Positions 43,171 to 53,100 of a stretch of 64,000 nt of DNA are shown one piece after another; the stretch's first letter is position 1, and each line of letters begins with the position of its first letter. The DNA is from Stenotrophomonas nematodicola. GTDB taxonomy: Bacteria > Pseudomonadota > Gammaproteobacteria > Xanthomonadales > Xanthomonadaceae. The notes beneath the pieces were generated by a model, which was not told where the DNA came from, ran no database searches, and saw nothing but the letters and a program-made list of their open reading frames with translations. The stretch is taken from the NCBI RefSeq assembly GCF_009467805.1, contig NZ_WIAY01000004.1, positions 124,001-188,000 on the forward strand, written 5' to 3'. The position numbers were made by a program, and so were the translations under genes.

Positions 43171-43543
43171 CCTCCGGGCGCACCATCTGAACGTCTACAC
43201 CATCCCATGAAGGCCGAACTTTCCTTTCACATCAAGGATTTCGGCTTTTTTTGTGTCTGTTTGCGTCCAATCCTGATGTAGCTAACCGCCGCCGCTCAAC
43301 GGCGGCTGCTTGGCAGCCGATGGGCAGCCTCCACCACGCCGGGCAACAGTAACGAGAGAGCCGTTACTTCCAAAGCCCACGGTCCTTCGTTTCCTTCACG
43401 ATGTCCAGCATGATCTGAGGCTCTCCAAGCTGGGCCAGGAACATCAGATGTTCGACGGCCTTGACCTTCTTCAAATGTTCGAGGCGGCACGGCCCGCCCA
43501 TCGCAAGTGCGGGGACGAAGCCATACATTTCGTCGTGGGCCAG
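43171..43543. repeat. Long direct repeat, copy 2
   Basis: Starts with the last 15 nt of tRNA-Arg including CCA (43171-43185), although no tRNA body precedes it, then repeats the terminator, spacer and 3' immunity sequence of copy 1. The base before (T at 43170) already differs from copy 1, so the left boundary is sharp. Confidence 0.85.
43213..43252 (+). terminator. Duplicated copy of the tRNA-Arg terminator
   Basis: Same GCCGAA / TTCGGC stem and seven T as at 39998-40037. No gene needing it precedes it on the plus strand; it is carried along by the duplication. Confidence 0.5.
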
Positions 43544-44047
43544 CGGGCCCAGCAGCTTCTCTGCTCGATCAAAGAGAGGTGCATCCTTCTCGTCAGTCTG
43601 ATCCAGGCTGTGGGCCTGCATCCCGGACAGCCATGTTGAAATCAGGAAGTCCCCTTTGCCTTGATTCATCCATCGGGATTGGTCGGCGGGATAGATCATT
43701 CCCCAGGCACAGTTTATGGTGATGCATGGGCCTGTTTTCGCTCCCCATACCTCGAGCTTTCCAAAGGCGCTTCGACCAATCACGTAAAAGTGGTCCTTGC
43801 CGTAGAACTCGGTTTCGTAGAGCCAGGCGTTGAGCACCTCGGAATAATCGTCAGGATCCGTCAGCCAGAGCAAGCCATTGCCATAGCCGGCGAAGCCGTA
43901 CGCCTGCCAATACTCAAGCAGCTTCTCCGGCAACTTTCCTCTGTAATGGTCCAGCTTGGAATTCGACACTGGCCGAGCGTCAACCGCCGGTCCAAAGTCC
44001 TTGTCCAAGTAGAAGTACTCGAAATCTTCATCGACCATCTTGATCAT
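43364..44047 (-). CDS. GAD-like/DUF1851 immunity protein (Tdi1-type), copy 2
   Basis: 227 residues, same length and layout as copy 1: FGPAVDARPVSNSKLDHYRG, PEKLLEYWQAYGFAGYGNGL, WLTDPDDYSEVLNAWL, FDRAEKLLGPLAHDEMYGFV. The C-terminal 70 residues match copy 1 almost exactly. The N-terminal two thirds differ at roughly 40% of positions (my estimate by eye), which would change effector specificity. Its ATG again overlaps a TGA (ATGA), but only a stub of an effector gene precedes it, so this is an orphan immunity gene. Confidence 0.8.
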   Translation of the reverse strand: MIKMVDEDFEYFYLDKDFGPAVDARPVSNSKLDHYRGKLPEKLLEYWQAYGFAGYGNGLLWLTDPDDYSEVLNAWLYETEFYGKDHFYVIGRSAFGKLEVWGAKTGPCITINCAWGMIYPADQSRWMNQGKGDFLISTWLSGMQAHSLDQTDEKDAPLFDRAEKLLGPLAHDEMYGFVPALAMGGPCRLEHLKKVKAVEHLMFLAQLGEPQIMLDIVKETKDRGLWK

Positions 44048-44154
44048 TTGCACCGCTCCAGTCCGCCGTTCATTTTCGCTGTTCGCCGCTCACTCACCGG
44101 CACCTTGCTTGCTGCCTCATCAAGGTCTTGGATCCGCGTCGTCTGGCCCTTCTT
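44044..44154 (-). pseudogene. Effector C-terminal stub upstream of immunity copy 2
   Basis: 36 codons, KKGQTTRIQDLDEAASKVP to TAKMNGGLERCK, match the last residues of the PAAR effector (GKKSRIGELDEAAANVP to TKMNGGLERCK). An in-frame TGA precedes the first lysine and similarity stops there. It is what remains of a second toxin gene. Confidence 0.7.
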
Positions 44155-44250
44155 TCACCACCTGCAGAGTGACGCAGATCCAGGAGGCTGATTGACAGGG
44201 TCCCACGTGCATGAGAGACAGGAAGCGCGCTCTTTGAATTGAATCAGATC

Positions 44251-45084
44251 GTGAACAGATTAGGGATACTGATTTTTCCTTTGGCGGCGACGTTGTGGCT
44301 TGCCTCTGGATGCAAACAGGAACGTCCGCAACACACCGATGCGCCGGCGCAGACGTTGCTGGCCGCAGAGCCGGAGAGCGACTCCGCAGTCCGCAACGCT
44401 TCCGCCCGCGCCTCGCCTGCCAACAGGAACGTGACGATTCAACCCCTGTCGGGGCGCGCCTTTGCAGTCCGGGATTTCGGATCCGCCCCCAATGGGCCGG
44501 TGAACGAAGTACTTGCCCAGCTGAAAACTCAGGCCCTGGCCGGTGACGGCGCGGCATCCTACGCAATCTTCCTCAAGTTGTTCGAATGCAACACCCTCAA
44601 CATGCGCGCTGCAAAGGGCTTGCCGATTCGCGACAACGACGCGGCTGAGCAATGCGAAGCGCTTTCGGCCGCCGACGGAATCACATCTACAGAATGGCTG
44701 AGCCTGGCCGCTGAGCAGGGAAATATCGGAGCGCAGCTCTTTTATTCGATGGATCCTGCATCCGCCTTGGGCGGAGAAGCGGCGATGCTTCGCGACCCAG
44801 ACGCCACGCTGGAGTACAAGCGAAAGGCCACAGGCTACCTGGAAGGCCTGGCTTCGCAAGGGAGTGCGGACGCGCTGTTGCAACTTGGCAATGCTTATCA
44901 GGCCGGCGTTCTGGTGAACGAGGACCTTGTTGCAAGCAGGGCCTATTTCGAGGCCGTGCGACTGTCCGATCCATCGTTGGTACCGGTCCAGCAGATCAAA
45001 GGCCTTGAAAAGGAGATGAGTTCACAGCAGCTTTCACTCGCCCTAAGGAAAGGAGCGGTGATATATGGATCATGCTGCAGGTAG
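44251..45084 (+). CDS. Lipoprotein with Sel1/TPR-like repeats
   Basis: 277 residues from GTG 44251 (TTG 44239 is possible). A lipoprotein signal peptide ends LASGC, a good lipobox. The mature part is disordered to residue about 70, then helical with Sel1-like units, most clearly GSADALLQLGNAYQAGVLVN followed by EDLVASRAYFEAVRL. Earlier units (GDGAASYAIFLKLFEC and EWLSLAAEQGNIGAQLFYSM) are looser. Probably periplasmic, protein-binding. It sits at the edge of the immunity island and may belong to it or to the flanking chromosome. Confidence 0.65.
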   Translation: MNRLGILIFPLAATLWLASGCKQERPQHTDAPAQTLLAAEPESDSAVRNASARASPANRNVTIQPLSGRAFAVRDFGSAPNGPVNEVLAQLKTQALAGDGAASYAIFLKLFECNTLNMRAAKGLPIRDNDAAEQCEALSAADGITSTEWLSLAAEQGNIGAQLFYSMDPASALGGEAAMLRDPDATLEYKRKATGYLEGLASQGSADALLQLGNAYQAGVLVNEDLVASRAYFEAVRLSDPSLVPVQQIKGLEKEMSSQQLSLALRKGAVIYGSCCR

Positions 45085-45195
45085 GCGTTTTTCCGAATCA
45101 GCCCGAACAAAGCAACGGACGCTCGTTTCCAACCCCGCTCCAGTGGGAGCGTCCGCGCGGACACGGTGGGCCGGTCGCTGGGGCAGAATGCGCCA

Positions 45196-45639
45196 ATGAG
45201 AACCTCACACGCCTGGCAGCAGCACGGCACGACCGCGTTGTGGCGCTACACCGGTCATCAGCGCAACTTCCCCGGCTGGCACCTCAGTTGTGATGCGGCC
45301 GGCTGCGCGTCGTTGCAGGGGCTGATCGATGCGTTGCTGGCCGATGGCACCGGCGCGGCGCGCACGGTGCGGGTGACGCCGCCGTCCCCGCCGCTGCTCG
45401 CCGTCCCCAACAACCGCCGTGCCGCGTGGGAAGCACCCGTCTCGGTCCAGATCGGACACGACGCCACTGTGGACGGCTGGGGGTGGCAGCACGAGGGCGA
45501 CCGGGCTCATCTGCGTCTGAACGCCGGTGCCCTGGCCCTGCTCAGGCAGGGCGTGAACGACATCGCCGCCGGCCGGGGCGACCATGCAATGGGCACCGGC
45601 GCGGCAGCGCTGTGGTTCTGGTGGTGGCCGTCGCGGTGA
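45196..45639 (+). CDS. Hypothetical protein
   Basis: 147 residues from ATG 45196 (MRTSHAWQQHGTTALWRYTG). Soluble and Ala/Gly-rich, with a Trp-rich end (ALWFWWWPS) and a central VDGWGWQHEGDRAHLRLNAG. Codon use is that of ordinary chromosomal genes. I do not recognise a family. It ends 10 bp before the stop of the convergent GH109 gene. Confidence 0.55.
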   Translation: MRTSHAWQQHGTTALWRYTGHQRNFPGWHLSCDAAGCASLQGLIDALLADGTGAARTVRVTPPSPPLLAVPNNRRAAWEAPVSVQIGHDATVDGWGWQHEGDRAHLRLNAGALALLRQGVNDIAAGRGDHAMGTGAAALWFWWWPSR

Positions 45640-45649
45640 CGGCGCGGGC

Positions 45650-47005
45650 TCAGTAGGTGCCGTCGAAGGCGAAGATCGGCTTGCGCTGCTTCCACAGGCC
45701 GGCGGTGAAGTCCGGGAACTCCAGTGTCTGGAAGCTGTTGGCGATGGACTGCTCGGACAGCGGGGTGATCGCGCTCCACGTGATGGCATCGTAGATGTCG
45801 ATCGGCATCGGCGCCTTGGCTTTGAGCGCCTCGACGAAGGCGTGGATCACAAACCAGTCCATGCCGCCGTGGCCGGCGCTGGCGGCAGTAGCGGCGTGCT
45901 GCTTCCACAGCGGGTGTTCGTACTGGTCCTGGTAGGCCTGGATCGGCTCCCACTTGTGTGGCGGGCTGCGGCCTTCGATGTGGATGGACTGGTTGACGTC
46001 CATCCACAGGCCCTTGGTGCCCTGCACGCGGAAGCCCATCGAGTAGGGACGCGGCAGTGAGGTGTCGTGCTGCAGCAGGATGGTCTCGCCGTTCTCGCAG
46101 GCCAGCGTGGTGGTGACGATGTCGCCCAGCTTGAACGCCACCTTGGTGCTGGGATGGGTGGTGCCGCCACTCTTGGCCACGGTGTATTCGTGCAGCCCGC
46201 GTGCCTTGCTGGCGAACGCGTTGATGTGGGTGAAGCGGTTGCCACGGTTGATGCCGGTGTACATCGCGCACGGGCCAATGCCGTGGCTGGGGTAGAGCTC
46301 ACCGTTGCGCTGCACGGAATGCTCGGTACGCCAGCGCGCCTCGGACCAGCCCTTGGCGCCGAACTCCACACCGCTGTCGTAAGGCTGGGACGGATCGCCG
46401 GAGTTGAACTTCACCCCGCGCAGGTCGTGCTGGTAGCCACCCTGCAGGTGCACCAGTTCGCCGAACAGGCCGGCGCGTACCATCTGCAGCACCGCCATCA
46501 CATCGCGGCGGTAACACACGTTCTCCAGCAGCATGTACGGCGTGCCGGTGTCGAGCTGGGTCTTGAGCACGTCCCAGTGGTCCTGCAGGGTGATGCCGGC
46601 GACCACTTCGCAGCCGACCGCGACCTTGGCCTGCATCGCGGCGATGGCCATCGGCGCGTGGTACTCCCACGGGGTCGCGATGATCACACCGTCCAGGCCA
46701 CGCTGTTCCAGCAGACGCTTCCAGGCGTTCACGTCGCCGTTCTGGCCGTAGGTTTTCGGCGCAGGCTTGCCTGCCTTCGCCACCATCTCCACGGCACGGC
46801 CGAGCATGATCGGTTCGATGTCGCACAGCGCGACCACCTCCACGTCGTCGCGGCGCACCAGTTCCTTCAACAGGACCTGACCGCGCATGCCGGTGCCGAT
46901 CACCCCCAGGCGTACCTTGCGACCGCGCGCCCATGCCGGCGTCTGCGGCAGCAGGCTGGTGGCCGCCACGGCGGCACTGGCCAGAATGAATTCCCTACGT
47001 TGCAT
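45650..47005 (-). CDS. GH109 family enzyme (NAD-dependent alpha-N-acetylgalactosaminidase type)
   Basis: 451 residues. A twin-arginine signal (MQRREFILASAAVAATSLLP) points to export in folded form with its cofactor. The Gfo/Idh/MocA nucleotide fold follows (LGVIGTGMRGQVLLKELVRR). GH109 landmarks are IIATPWEYHAPMAIAAMQA, VGCEVVAGITLQDHWDV, MLLENVCYRRDVMAVLQM, FGELVHLQGGYQHDLRGV and YPSHGIGPCAMYTGINRGNR. GH109 enzymes cleave terminal alpha-GalNAc with bound NAD. It is the last gene of the leftward operon led by GH31, and the GalNAc catabolic genes lie just beyond, which supports this substrate. A CGAAAG site lies 14 bp before the start. Confidence 0.82.
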   Translation of the reverse strand: MQRREFILASAAVAATSLLPQTPAWARGRKVRLGVIGTGMRGQVLLKELVRRDDVEVVALCDIEPIMLGRAVEMVAKAGKPAPKTYGQNGDVNAWKRLLEQRGLDGVIIATPWEYHAPMAIAAMQAKVAVGCEVVAGITLQDHWDVLKTQLDTGTPYMLLENVCYRRDVMAVLQMVRAGLFGELVHLQGGYQHDLRGVKFNSGDPSQPYDSGVEFGAKGWSEARWRTEHSVQRNGELYPSHGIGPCAMYTGINRGNRFTHINAFASKARGLHEYTVAKSGGTTHPSTKVAFKLGDIVTTTLACENGETILLQHDTSLPRPYSMGFRVQGTKGLWMDVNQSIHIEGRSPPHKWEPIQAYQDQYEHPLWKQHAATAASAGHGGMDWFVIHAFVEALKAKAPMPIDIYDAITWSAITPLSEQSIANSFQTLEFPDFTAGLWKQRKPIFAFDGTY

Positions 47006-47057
47006 GAAAAACCCTCCTCGAAAGACCGCGCCGGCAGGCACCGGCGCGGTGGAAACG

Positions 47058-50030
47058 TCAGAACTTGTAGCCGACGGTGAGACTGTAGCCACGGCCGTAG
47101 ATGGTGGCGTAATCGCTGGAGTCGCCGAGGAAGCTGTTCGGATCGTAGAACGGAATGCGATCGAACAGGTTCTTGACCGTGAAGCCGATGTTCCAGTGCG
47201 CGTCGGGACGCCAGGCCACGCTCAGGTTGGCGGTCCACCACGACGGTACGCCGTCGCACTGGGCCGGATTGAGTGCCAGGTAGCCACCGGTGCAGGTCTC
47301 GGGATTGTTGTCCTCGGCATCGATACGGTCCCACGCCCACTTGGTGCCGCCGACATAGTTGATGAAGAAGCTGGTGGTGAAGGCCTGGTAGTTCCAGTCG
47401 GCGTTCAACGTCGCGCGCAGGCGCGGGTTGCCGTAGTAGCCGATGGTGTTGCCGTAGTACCAGCCGAGCTCGTCGTCGGTGTAGGTCTCCTTGCGACGCT
47501 GGATGGTGGCGGCAACACCGACGTTCAGGGTGCCCCAGTCACCCAGCGTGAAGCGGGTGCGCGCGTCGATGTCGAAGCCGTCGATCAGGGTGCGGCCGCG
47601 GTTCTTGTACTGGCCGACCACGCTGAGCACGTTGCCTGCACTGTAGCCCGGCAGGGTGGCCGGGCATGCCACGCCGCTGGCCGGGTCGGCGCACATGGCC
47701 GCCAGCGCCGCCTGGTTGGCCAGGTCGGCCTCGGTGATTGGCGAGCGCGTCATCGACTGGATGTCTTCAGCCTTGCTGTAGTCCGGTGCGGCGATCTCGT
47801 TGCGGCGGTAGATGAACCAGTAGTCGGCCGACACCGACAGCCACTGGGTCGGTTCGAACACGACGCCGGCGGTGGCGATCTTGGCCTTTTCCGGTTTGAG
47901 GTCCTGGTTGGGCTGGGTCATGCGGGCGACGTTGCGGCTGCAGTCGCTGTTGAGCAGTGAATTGCCCAGGTCCACATCGCCGGGGCGCGCGGACCGGCGC
48001 AGCAGGTTGGCGATCGCGTTGGTTTCGTTGCAGCGCAGTTCGTCGCGGTAGCCGCCGATCTGCGCGAACACGCCGCCGGTACCCGCTTCGGCCAGGCTCG
48101 GCGCGCGGAAGCCTTCGGAATAGGTGCCGCGCAGCATCAGCTGGTCGAACATCTGGTAGGTCAGGCCGAGCTTCGGGGCGAGGTTGGCGCTGAAGTCGGG
48201 GTACTTGTCCACGCGCAGCGCGGCTTCCAGTTCCAGCTTGTCGGTCAGCGGCGCCACGGTTTCGGCGAACAGCGCGTACGTGTTGCGCCTGCCGTCGAAC
48301 CACGAGCCGCCCTGCTGGGTGATCAGGCCATTGGCCGCGTCGGGGTTGCCCGGCGTGTAGAACGTTTCGCGGGTGGCGTTGAAGCCGAAGGCCGCGCGCA
48401 CTTCACCGGCCGGCAGGGTGAACAGCGGGCCTTCGATCTTGCCGTCCAGCGTGTGCAGGCGGGTCCAGGACTCGATGTCGAAGGTGGGGAAGGCCTCGCG
48501 GATCAGTGCGGCGTTGGCGTCGCTGATCTCACCGAATTTGTAGGCGGGATGGTCGGAGATGATCACCCGGCCGGTACCCGGATCGATGGTGTAAGGGCCG
48601 AAGGCCTTCTGGAACCCGGCCAGGTTGACGTTGGTGGTCTGGTAGGTCACCGAATGGGAACCGGCGGTGGCGAAAGCGGTTTCCCAGTTCCAGTCGCCGG
48701 CGGTGCCGCGCAGGCCCGTGACCACGCGGTAGCTCTGGTCGGTATTGCGCTGGCCAAAGTGGTTGGCGCCCACGTCCTGCAGCAGGTACTGCAGGCCCAC
48801 CACGCCGCCCATCAATGCCTTCAGCTCGGGGCTGGCATGGTTGTACTCGTTGTTGGGCCCCAGGTACGGGTACAGGAACTGGTTGACCGTGGTGCCGGTG
48901 TTGCGGGAGAACCAGCTGGTGGGGTTGCCGGTGGTGGTGCCATAGGCGCGCGGCGTGCCGCCGTTGGCGGTCAGGTCGATGTCGGTGTAGGTCGCTTCGG
49001 CGAAGGCTTCGGTGCTGTCGCCGATCAGGAAGTGCGCGTTGACGTAGGCGGTGTTGCGTTCGGACTTGGCGCCGGCGTCGATCTCGTTGTTCATCCAGGT
49101 TTCCCAGATGCACCGCGGGCCGGCCGCTTCGGTGGTGAGCACGTTGTTGCAGCCCGGTGCGACTTCCTGCACGCGTCGGCCGGTGACCGGGTCGAAGGCG
49201 AAGTAGCTGCCCGGATTGAACTCGCCCGGCTTGCTGCCGGTGCCCAGTCGCAGGTTGGGAATGTAGTTCGGGTTGTTGACGTAATACTGCGGCGGCCGCT
49301 TGTTGTAGAAGTCACTCAGCGGAATCGCGTCACGCCGGTACAGGTTGACCGAGGCGTAGACGTTGTAGCGGTCCTCGTCCAGGTCGCCGAAACCGGCGGT
49401 GATGCTGCCCTGGTGTTCGCCATAGGAATCGATGCGCGAAGAGGTATCGGTGGTGAGGCTGACTTCCGCCCCCTGATAGTTGCGCTTGGTGATCACGTTG
49501 ATCACGCCGGCCACCGCGTCGGTACCGTACACGGCCGAGGCGCCGTCGGTGAGCACTTCCATGCGTTCGATCGCCGCCGCCGGGATCGCATCGATGTTGA
49601 CGAACTGGGTCTGGAAACCCGCCGGTGCGCCGTAGTACGACAGGCGTCGGCCGTTCAGCAGTACCAGCGTGCCCTGTGCCCCCAGGCCACGCAGGTTGGC
49701 CTGCGAGGCACCGTCGGAGCCGGTGAACAGCGAGCGCGAATCCTGCTGGCCCGGCCGCGCGGCCGGCAGGTTGTCGAGCACCTGCAACAGGGTGCGCGCG
49801 CCCATGTTCTCGATGTCCTGTTTGCTGATCACCTGCACGGGCGAGGCGGTTTCCACATCGCTGCGGCGGATGTTGGAGCCGGTGACTTCGATCCGCGACA
49901 GCTCGGTGGCCGTGGGATCGGGCGTGGCATCCTGCGCAGCGGCGCTGCCGGCGGCGGCCAGGGCCAGGCCCAGTGCGATGGACAAGGGCGTGGCGGGGAT
50001 GCAGCGATGGCGATGGCGTTCGGTCAACAT
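47058..50030 (-). CDS. TonB-dependent outer-membrane receptor, probable GalNAc-oligosaccharide uptake
   Basis: 990 residues. Signal peptide (LSIALGLALAAAGSAAAQ), a TonB-box-like start (ELSRIEVTGSNIRRSDV), plug domain to about residue 170 (VISKQDIENMGARTLLQVLD, LRGLGAQGTLVLLNGRRLSY, IERMEVLTDGASAVYGTDAV) and a 22-strand barrel ending GRGYSLTVGYKF, with the C-terminal aromatic needed for assembly. This is the oar-like/sugar-uptake type common in Xanthomonadaceae. AAGGAGA precedes the ATG. Between a GH31 and a GH109 gene, it most likely imports GalNAc-containing glycans. Confidence 0.88.
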   Translation of the reverse strand: MLTERHRHRCIPATPLSIALGLALAAAGSAAAQDATPDPTATELSRIEVTGSNIRRSDVETASPVQVISKQDIENMGARTLLQVLDNLPAARPGQQDSRSLFTGSDGASQANLRGLGAQGTLVLLNGRRLSYYGAPAGFQTQFVNIDAIPAAAIERMEVLTDGASAVYGTDAVAGVINVITKRNYQGAEVSLTTDTSSRIDSYGEHQGSITAGFGDLDEDRYNVYASVNLYRRDAIPLSDFYNKRPPQYYVNNPNYIPNLRLGTGSKPGEFNPGSYFAFDPVTGRRVQEVAPGCNNVLTTEAAGPRCIWETWMNNEIDAGAKSERNTAYVNAHFLIGDSTEAFAEATYTDIDLTANGGTPRAYGTTTGNPTSWFSRNTGTTVNQFLYPYLGPNNEYNHASPELKALMGGVVGLQYLLQDVGANHFGQRNTDQSYRVVTGLRGTAGDWNWETAFATAGSHSVTYQTTNVNLAGFQKAFGPYTIDPGTGRVIISDHPAYKFGEISDANAALIREAFPTFDIESWTRLHTLDGKIEGPLFTLPAGEVRAAFGFNATRETFYTPGNPDAANGLITQQGGSWFDGRRNTYALFAETVAPLTDKLELEAALRVDKYPDFSANLAPKLGLTYQMFDQLMLRGTYSEGFRAPSLAEAGTGGVFAQIGGYRDELRCNETNAIANLLRRSARPGDVDLGNSLLNSDCSRNVARMTQPNQDLKPEKAKIATAGVVFEPTQWLSVSADYWFIYRRNEIAAPDYSKAEDIQSMTRSPITEADLANQAALAAMCADPASGVACPATLPGYSAGNVLSVVGQYKNRGRTLIDGFDIDARTRFTLGDWGTLNVGVAATIQRRKETYTDDELGWYYGNTIGYYGNPRLRATLNADWNYQAFTTSFFINYVGGTKWAWDRIDAEDNNPETCTGGYLALNPAQCDGVPSWWTANLSVAWRPDAHWNIGFTVKNLFDRIPFYDPNSFLGDSSDYATIYGRGYSLTVGYKF

Positions 50031-50105
50031 CTGTGTCTCCTTGTTCGATCCGCAGCGTGGGGCTGGCGGTGGATGGGTGGATGTCAGGCAAACGTCCCCC
50101 GTGCC

Positions 50106-50121
50106 GCGGCCGGAGGGCCGC
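50106..50121. repeat. Hairpin in the GH31-receptor gap
   Basis: GCGGCC-GGAG-GGCCGC in the 148-bp gap between the GH31 stop and the receptor start. It could be a processing or partial-termination signal that sets receptor expression apart from the enzymes. Confidence 0.35.
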
Positions 50122-50178
50122 AGACGGGAAACGGAGAGAGCAGTTCAGAAACGGGTGGGTCGCGCGCGGGGTGCGGCG

Positions 50179-53100
50179 TCAGGGCGACACGATGCTGGCG
50201 GTATCGCCCTCCTGTCCGATCAGGGCCGCGTTGGCCCAGTTGCCACAGACCTGCGCAGGCATGTCGCCCTGCGCCCCGAGCGTGCGCAGGCTCAGCCGTT
50301 GCAGGCCGCGCACGTCCAGCTCCGGTTTGACCACACCAGGCGCTTTCACCAGGCCGCTGTCGTAGAGCAGCCGACCGTCGCCCCAGACCTGGAACTGCAT
50401 GCCCCCGGCGGCGCGGCACTGGTCGTCGATGCCCAGGTCGGCGCGCAGCAGGCGCCAGTTGCCCTTGAGCTGAAGGTCGATCCGGCTGGCCGCACCCACG
50501 CCCAGACCGCGGCGGAAGTGCAGGCCGTTCATGCGCATGTCGGCCTGGCCACCGAAGGCGTGGTCGCTTGCGACCTGCGACGCCAGTCCGGCCGGCAGCG
50601 GCAATGCGGACAGGTACAGCTGCTGCGCGGGCTTCTCCGTCTGCTGATGTTCCAGCACGCGGAAGGTGGACAGCACGATCGGGCCGACATCGCGGGGCTG
50701 CAGCGCATCGACCGCGCGCGCCACACTGCCTTGCGCGGCGGTGACCATCGGGTCGGCCCCGCTGGCGCCGTCGCCGTCCGGGTTCTGCGTGCCCAGCACG
50801 CGGAAGCGCAGCAGGCGGCCGGCATGGGCAGGGAAGTCGATCTGCTGCGTGCCCTGCTGCAGGGTCAGGCGGCCGCGCTTGATCGGCTCGCCCCACTCAC
50901 CATTGCTGTCACCCAGGTAGATCTCGTAGTCGCGCACCTGGCCGTGCTTCCAGTGTTGGTCGTTGCGCGGCGCCAGTTCGATGCCGTCGATCAGCCTGCG
51001 TTCGCCGAAGCCGATCACCCATTCGTGCGCACCGGTCTTCACCGCCTGATTGCGCACCGTGCGGAACCAGGTGACCGGATCGTCGTCGAACGCCTTCTCC
51101 AGCTCGTAGCCGGGTTCCTCGGCCGGACGGTTGACCACCAGCAGGCTGTCGGAGGGCAGCGCGCGGCCCAGTGCCGGGGCGGCCGGGAAGGCATCGTCGG
51201 CGGCTGCGGCGGTGGCGGGCAGATCCAGCTGCAGCGCAAGCGCCTGGCGGATGTCGACCGGCGCGGTGCGCACATGCAGGGTGCCGCGGCGTTCGGCCGC
51301 GTCGTAATACCAGCCCTCGCCCGCTGCCTGCCAGGCGGCCAGGTCTGCCAGCCTCGGCAGCGCACGACCGTCCAGCGTGACCGCGGCCGGTCGCTGACGG
51401 CTGAGCACGCGCAGCGCATAGCGGCGCTGCGGCAACTGGCCGGCATAGCGCCCCTGCACCGGATCGATGCGCACCTGCACCGGCCCGCTGCCCTGCGCCG
51501 GGGCCTGCACCGTGATCGCCTGCGTGCTCGACTCCCCCGTTTCATAGCGACGGGTGGCACCGTCGTCCTCGTACAGCGTGTACTGCGAGGTGCCCTGTGG
51601 ATACAGATCGAAGGTCACTTCATCGAGTGGCTTCTGCCCGTCGTAGAGCATCTCCGGGTACATCGGAATGATCGCGCCGGCACGCACGAACACCGGGATG
51701 GTGGCCAGATCGACCGGGCGGTCCAGCGAACGGCCCTGCGCACCGGCCAGCAGCTGGCGGCCATCCCAGTAGTCGATCCAGCGACCCGGCGGCAGGTGGA
51801 TGTCGCGGCGCCAGCCACGACTGGCCGCCTGGCTTCGGTAGACAGGCGCGATCAGCAGCTCACGGCCGAGCAGGAACTGGTATTTGTGCGCTTCGGTGTA
51901 GGCCTGCGGGTCCTCGGGGTAGTCCCACATCAGCGCGCGCAGCAGCGGGGCGCCGGTGGTCGCCGCATCGTGCGCCAGCCCGTACATGTACGGGGTCATG
52001 CGCATTTTCAGCTTGAGGTAGTCGCGGTTGACGCTGCGGTAGGGCTCATCGAACCACCACGGATGCTTGCGCGCGTTGCCCGACCAGCCGGACATGCCCA
52101 TCAGCACCGGCGTGAAGCTCTTCCACTGCAGGTCGCGGGTGAAGGTTTCGGCGCTGCCGCCGAAGATCGCATCGACGTCGCCGCTGGCGTAGGCCATGCC
52201 GGACAGGCCCGAGCCGATCAGGGTCGGGATGTGCCAGCGGATGTAGTCCCAGCTGCTGCTCTGGTCGCCGGTCCAGGCCACGGCATAACGCTGGATGCCG
52301 CCCCAGCCCATCACCGTCCACAGGAACGGGCGGGAGTCGGAATTGTGCAGGATGCCGTTGAACGCGGACTGGTTGGCGTCCATTGCGAACTGGTAGCCCT
52401 TGCCGGTCCAGGCCACGTCCAGCTTCTGCACGCGGCTGCCGGCGGTGCCCACTTCCCAGGCGATCTTGTCGACACCGTTTTCGGTCCACAGGCCGGTCCT
52501 GAAGCCGTATTTCGCCAGGCCCTGCACGGTTTCGGGCAGCTTCGTGTAGCCGCAGCCGTAACCATCATTGGGCAGGATCCAGCCGCCGGGCATGTCGTGC
52601 TCGCGGTACTGCCGGGCCACGCTGTCCACCACGTCCGGCGTGGTGCCGGTCGGGCCGTCGCTCCAGCCGTCGGGCACGCTGCCGGGCTTCCTGCGGTTGT
52701 CGCCGTCGTTGTAGCAGTCGGCATCGCCATACGAAAACGCCCAGCGCGGCAGCAGCGCGGCGCGGCCGGTCAGCGCGGTGTAGCGGTCCAGCAGCGTGTG
52801 CAGGTCAGGCCCGACGAAGTAGTACGCGTCGAAGCGGTCTTCGCGGTGCAGCAGGGTGGCCTGGTCGGCCTGGCGCAGGTCGTAGGTGCCATCGCTCCAG
52901 GTGTTGCGCAGCATGCCCCAGCCACGCGCGCTGAGCAGCATCGGCGCCGGGTTGGGCCGGTCGCCCTCTTCCCAGCCCCCGGAGTAGGACACCTCCAGCT
53001 CGCGCCCCTTGAACTCGAAGCGCCCGTTCTGCTGGCCGCCGCCGTAGAAGTGCTCGCCGGCTTCGCTGGAGAGCACCTGCACGCTCTGTGCGGTGTCCAG

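Noticed and set aside
43171..43185. A possible second tRNA gene
   Set aside because: Only the 15-nt 3' end of tRNA-Arg is present; no D arm or anticodon arm precedes it.
39956..43543. A simple prophage or integrative element bounded by tRNA attachment sites
   Set aside because: No integrase, excisionase or phage genes between the repeats, and the homology extends far beyond an attachment core into a coding gene. Module duplication is at least as likely.
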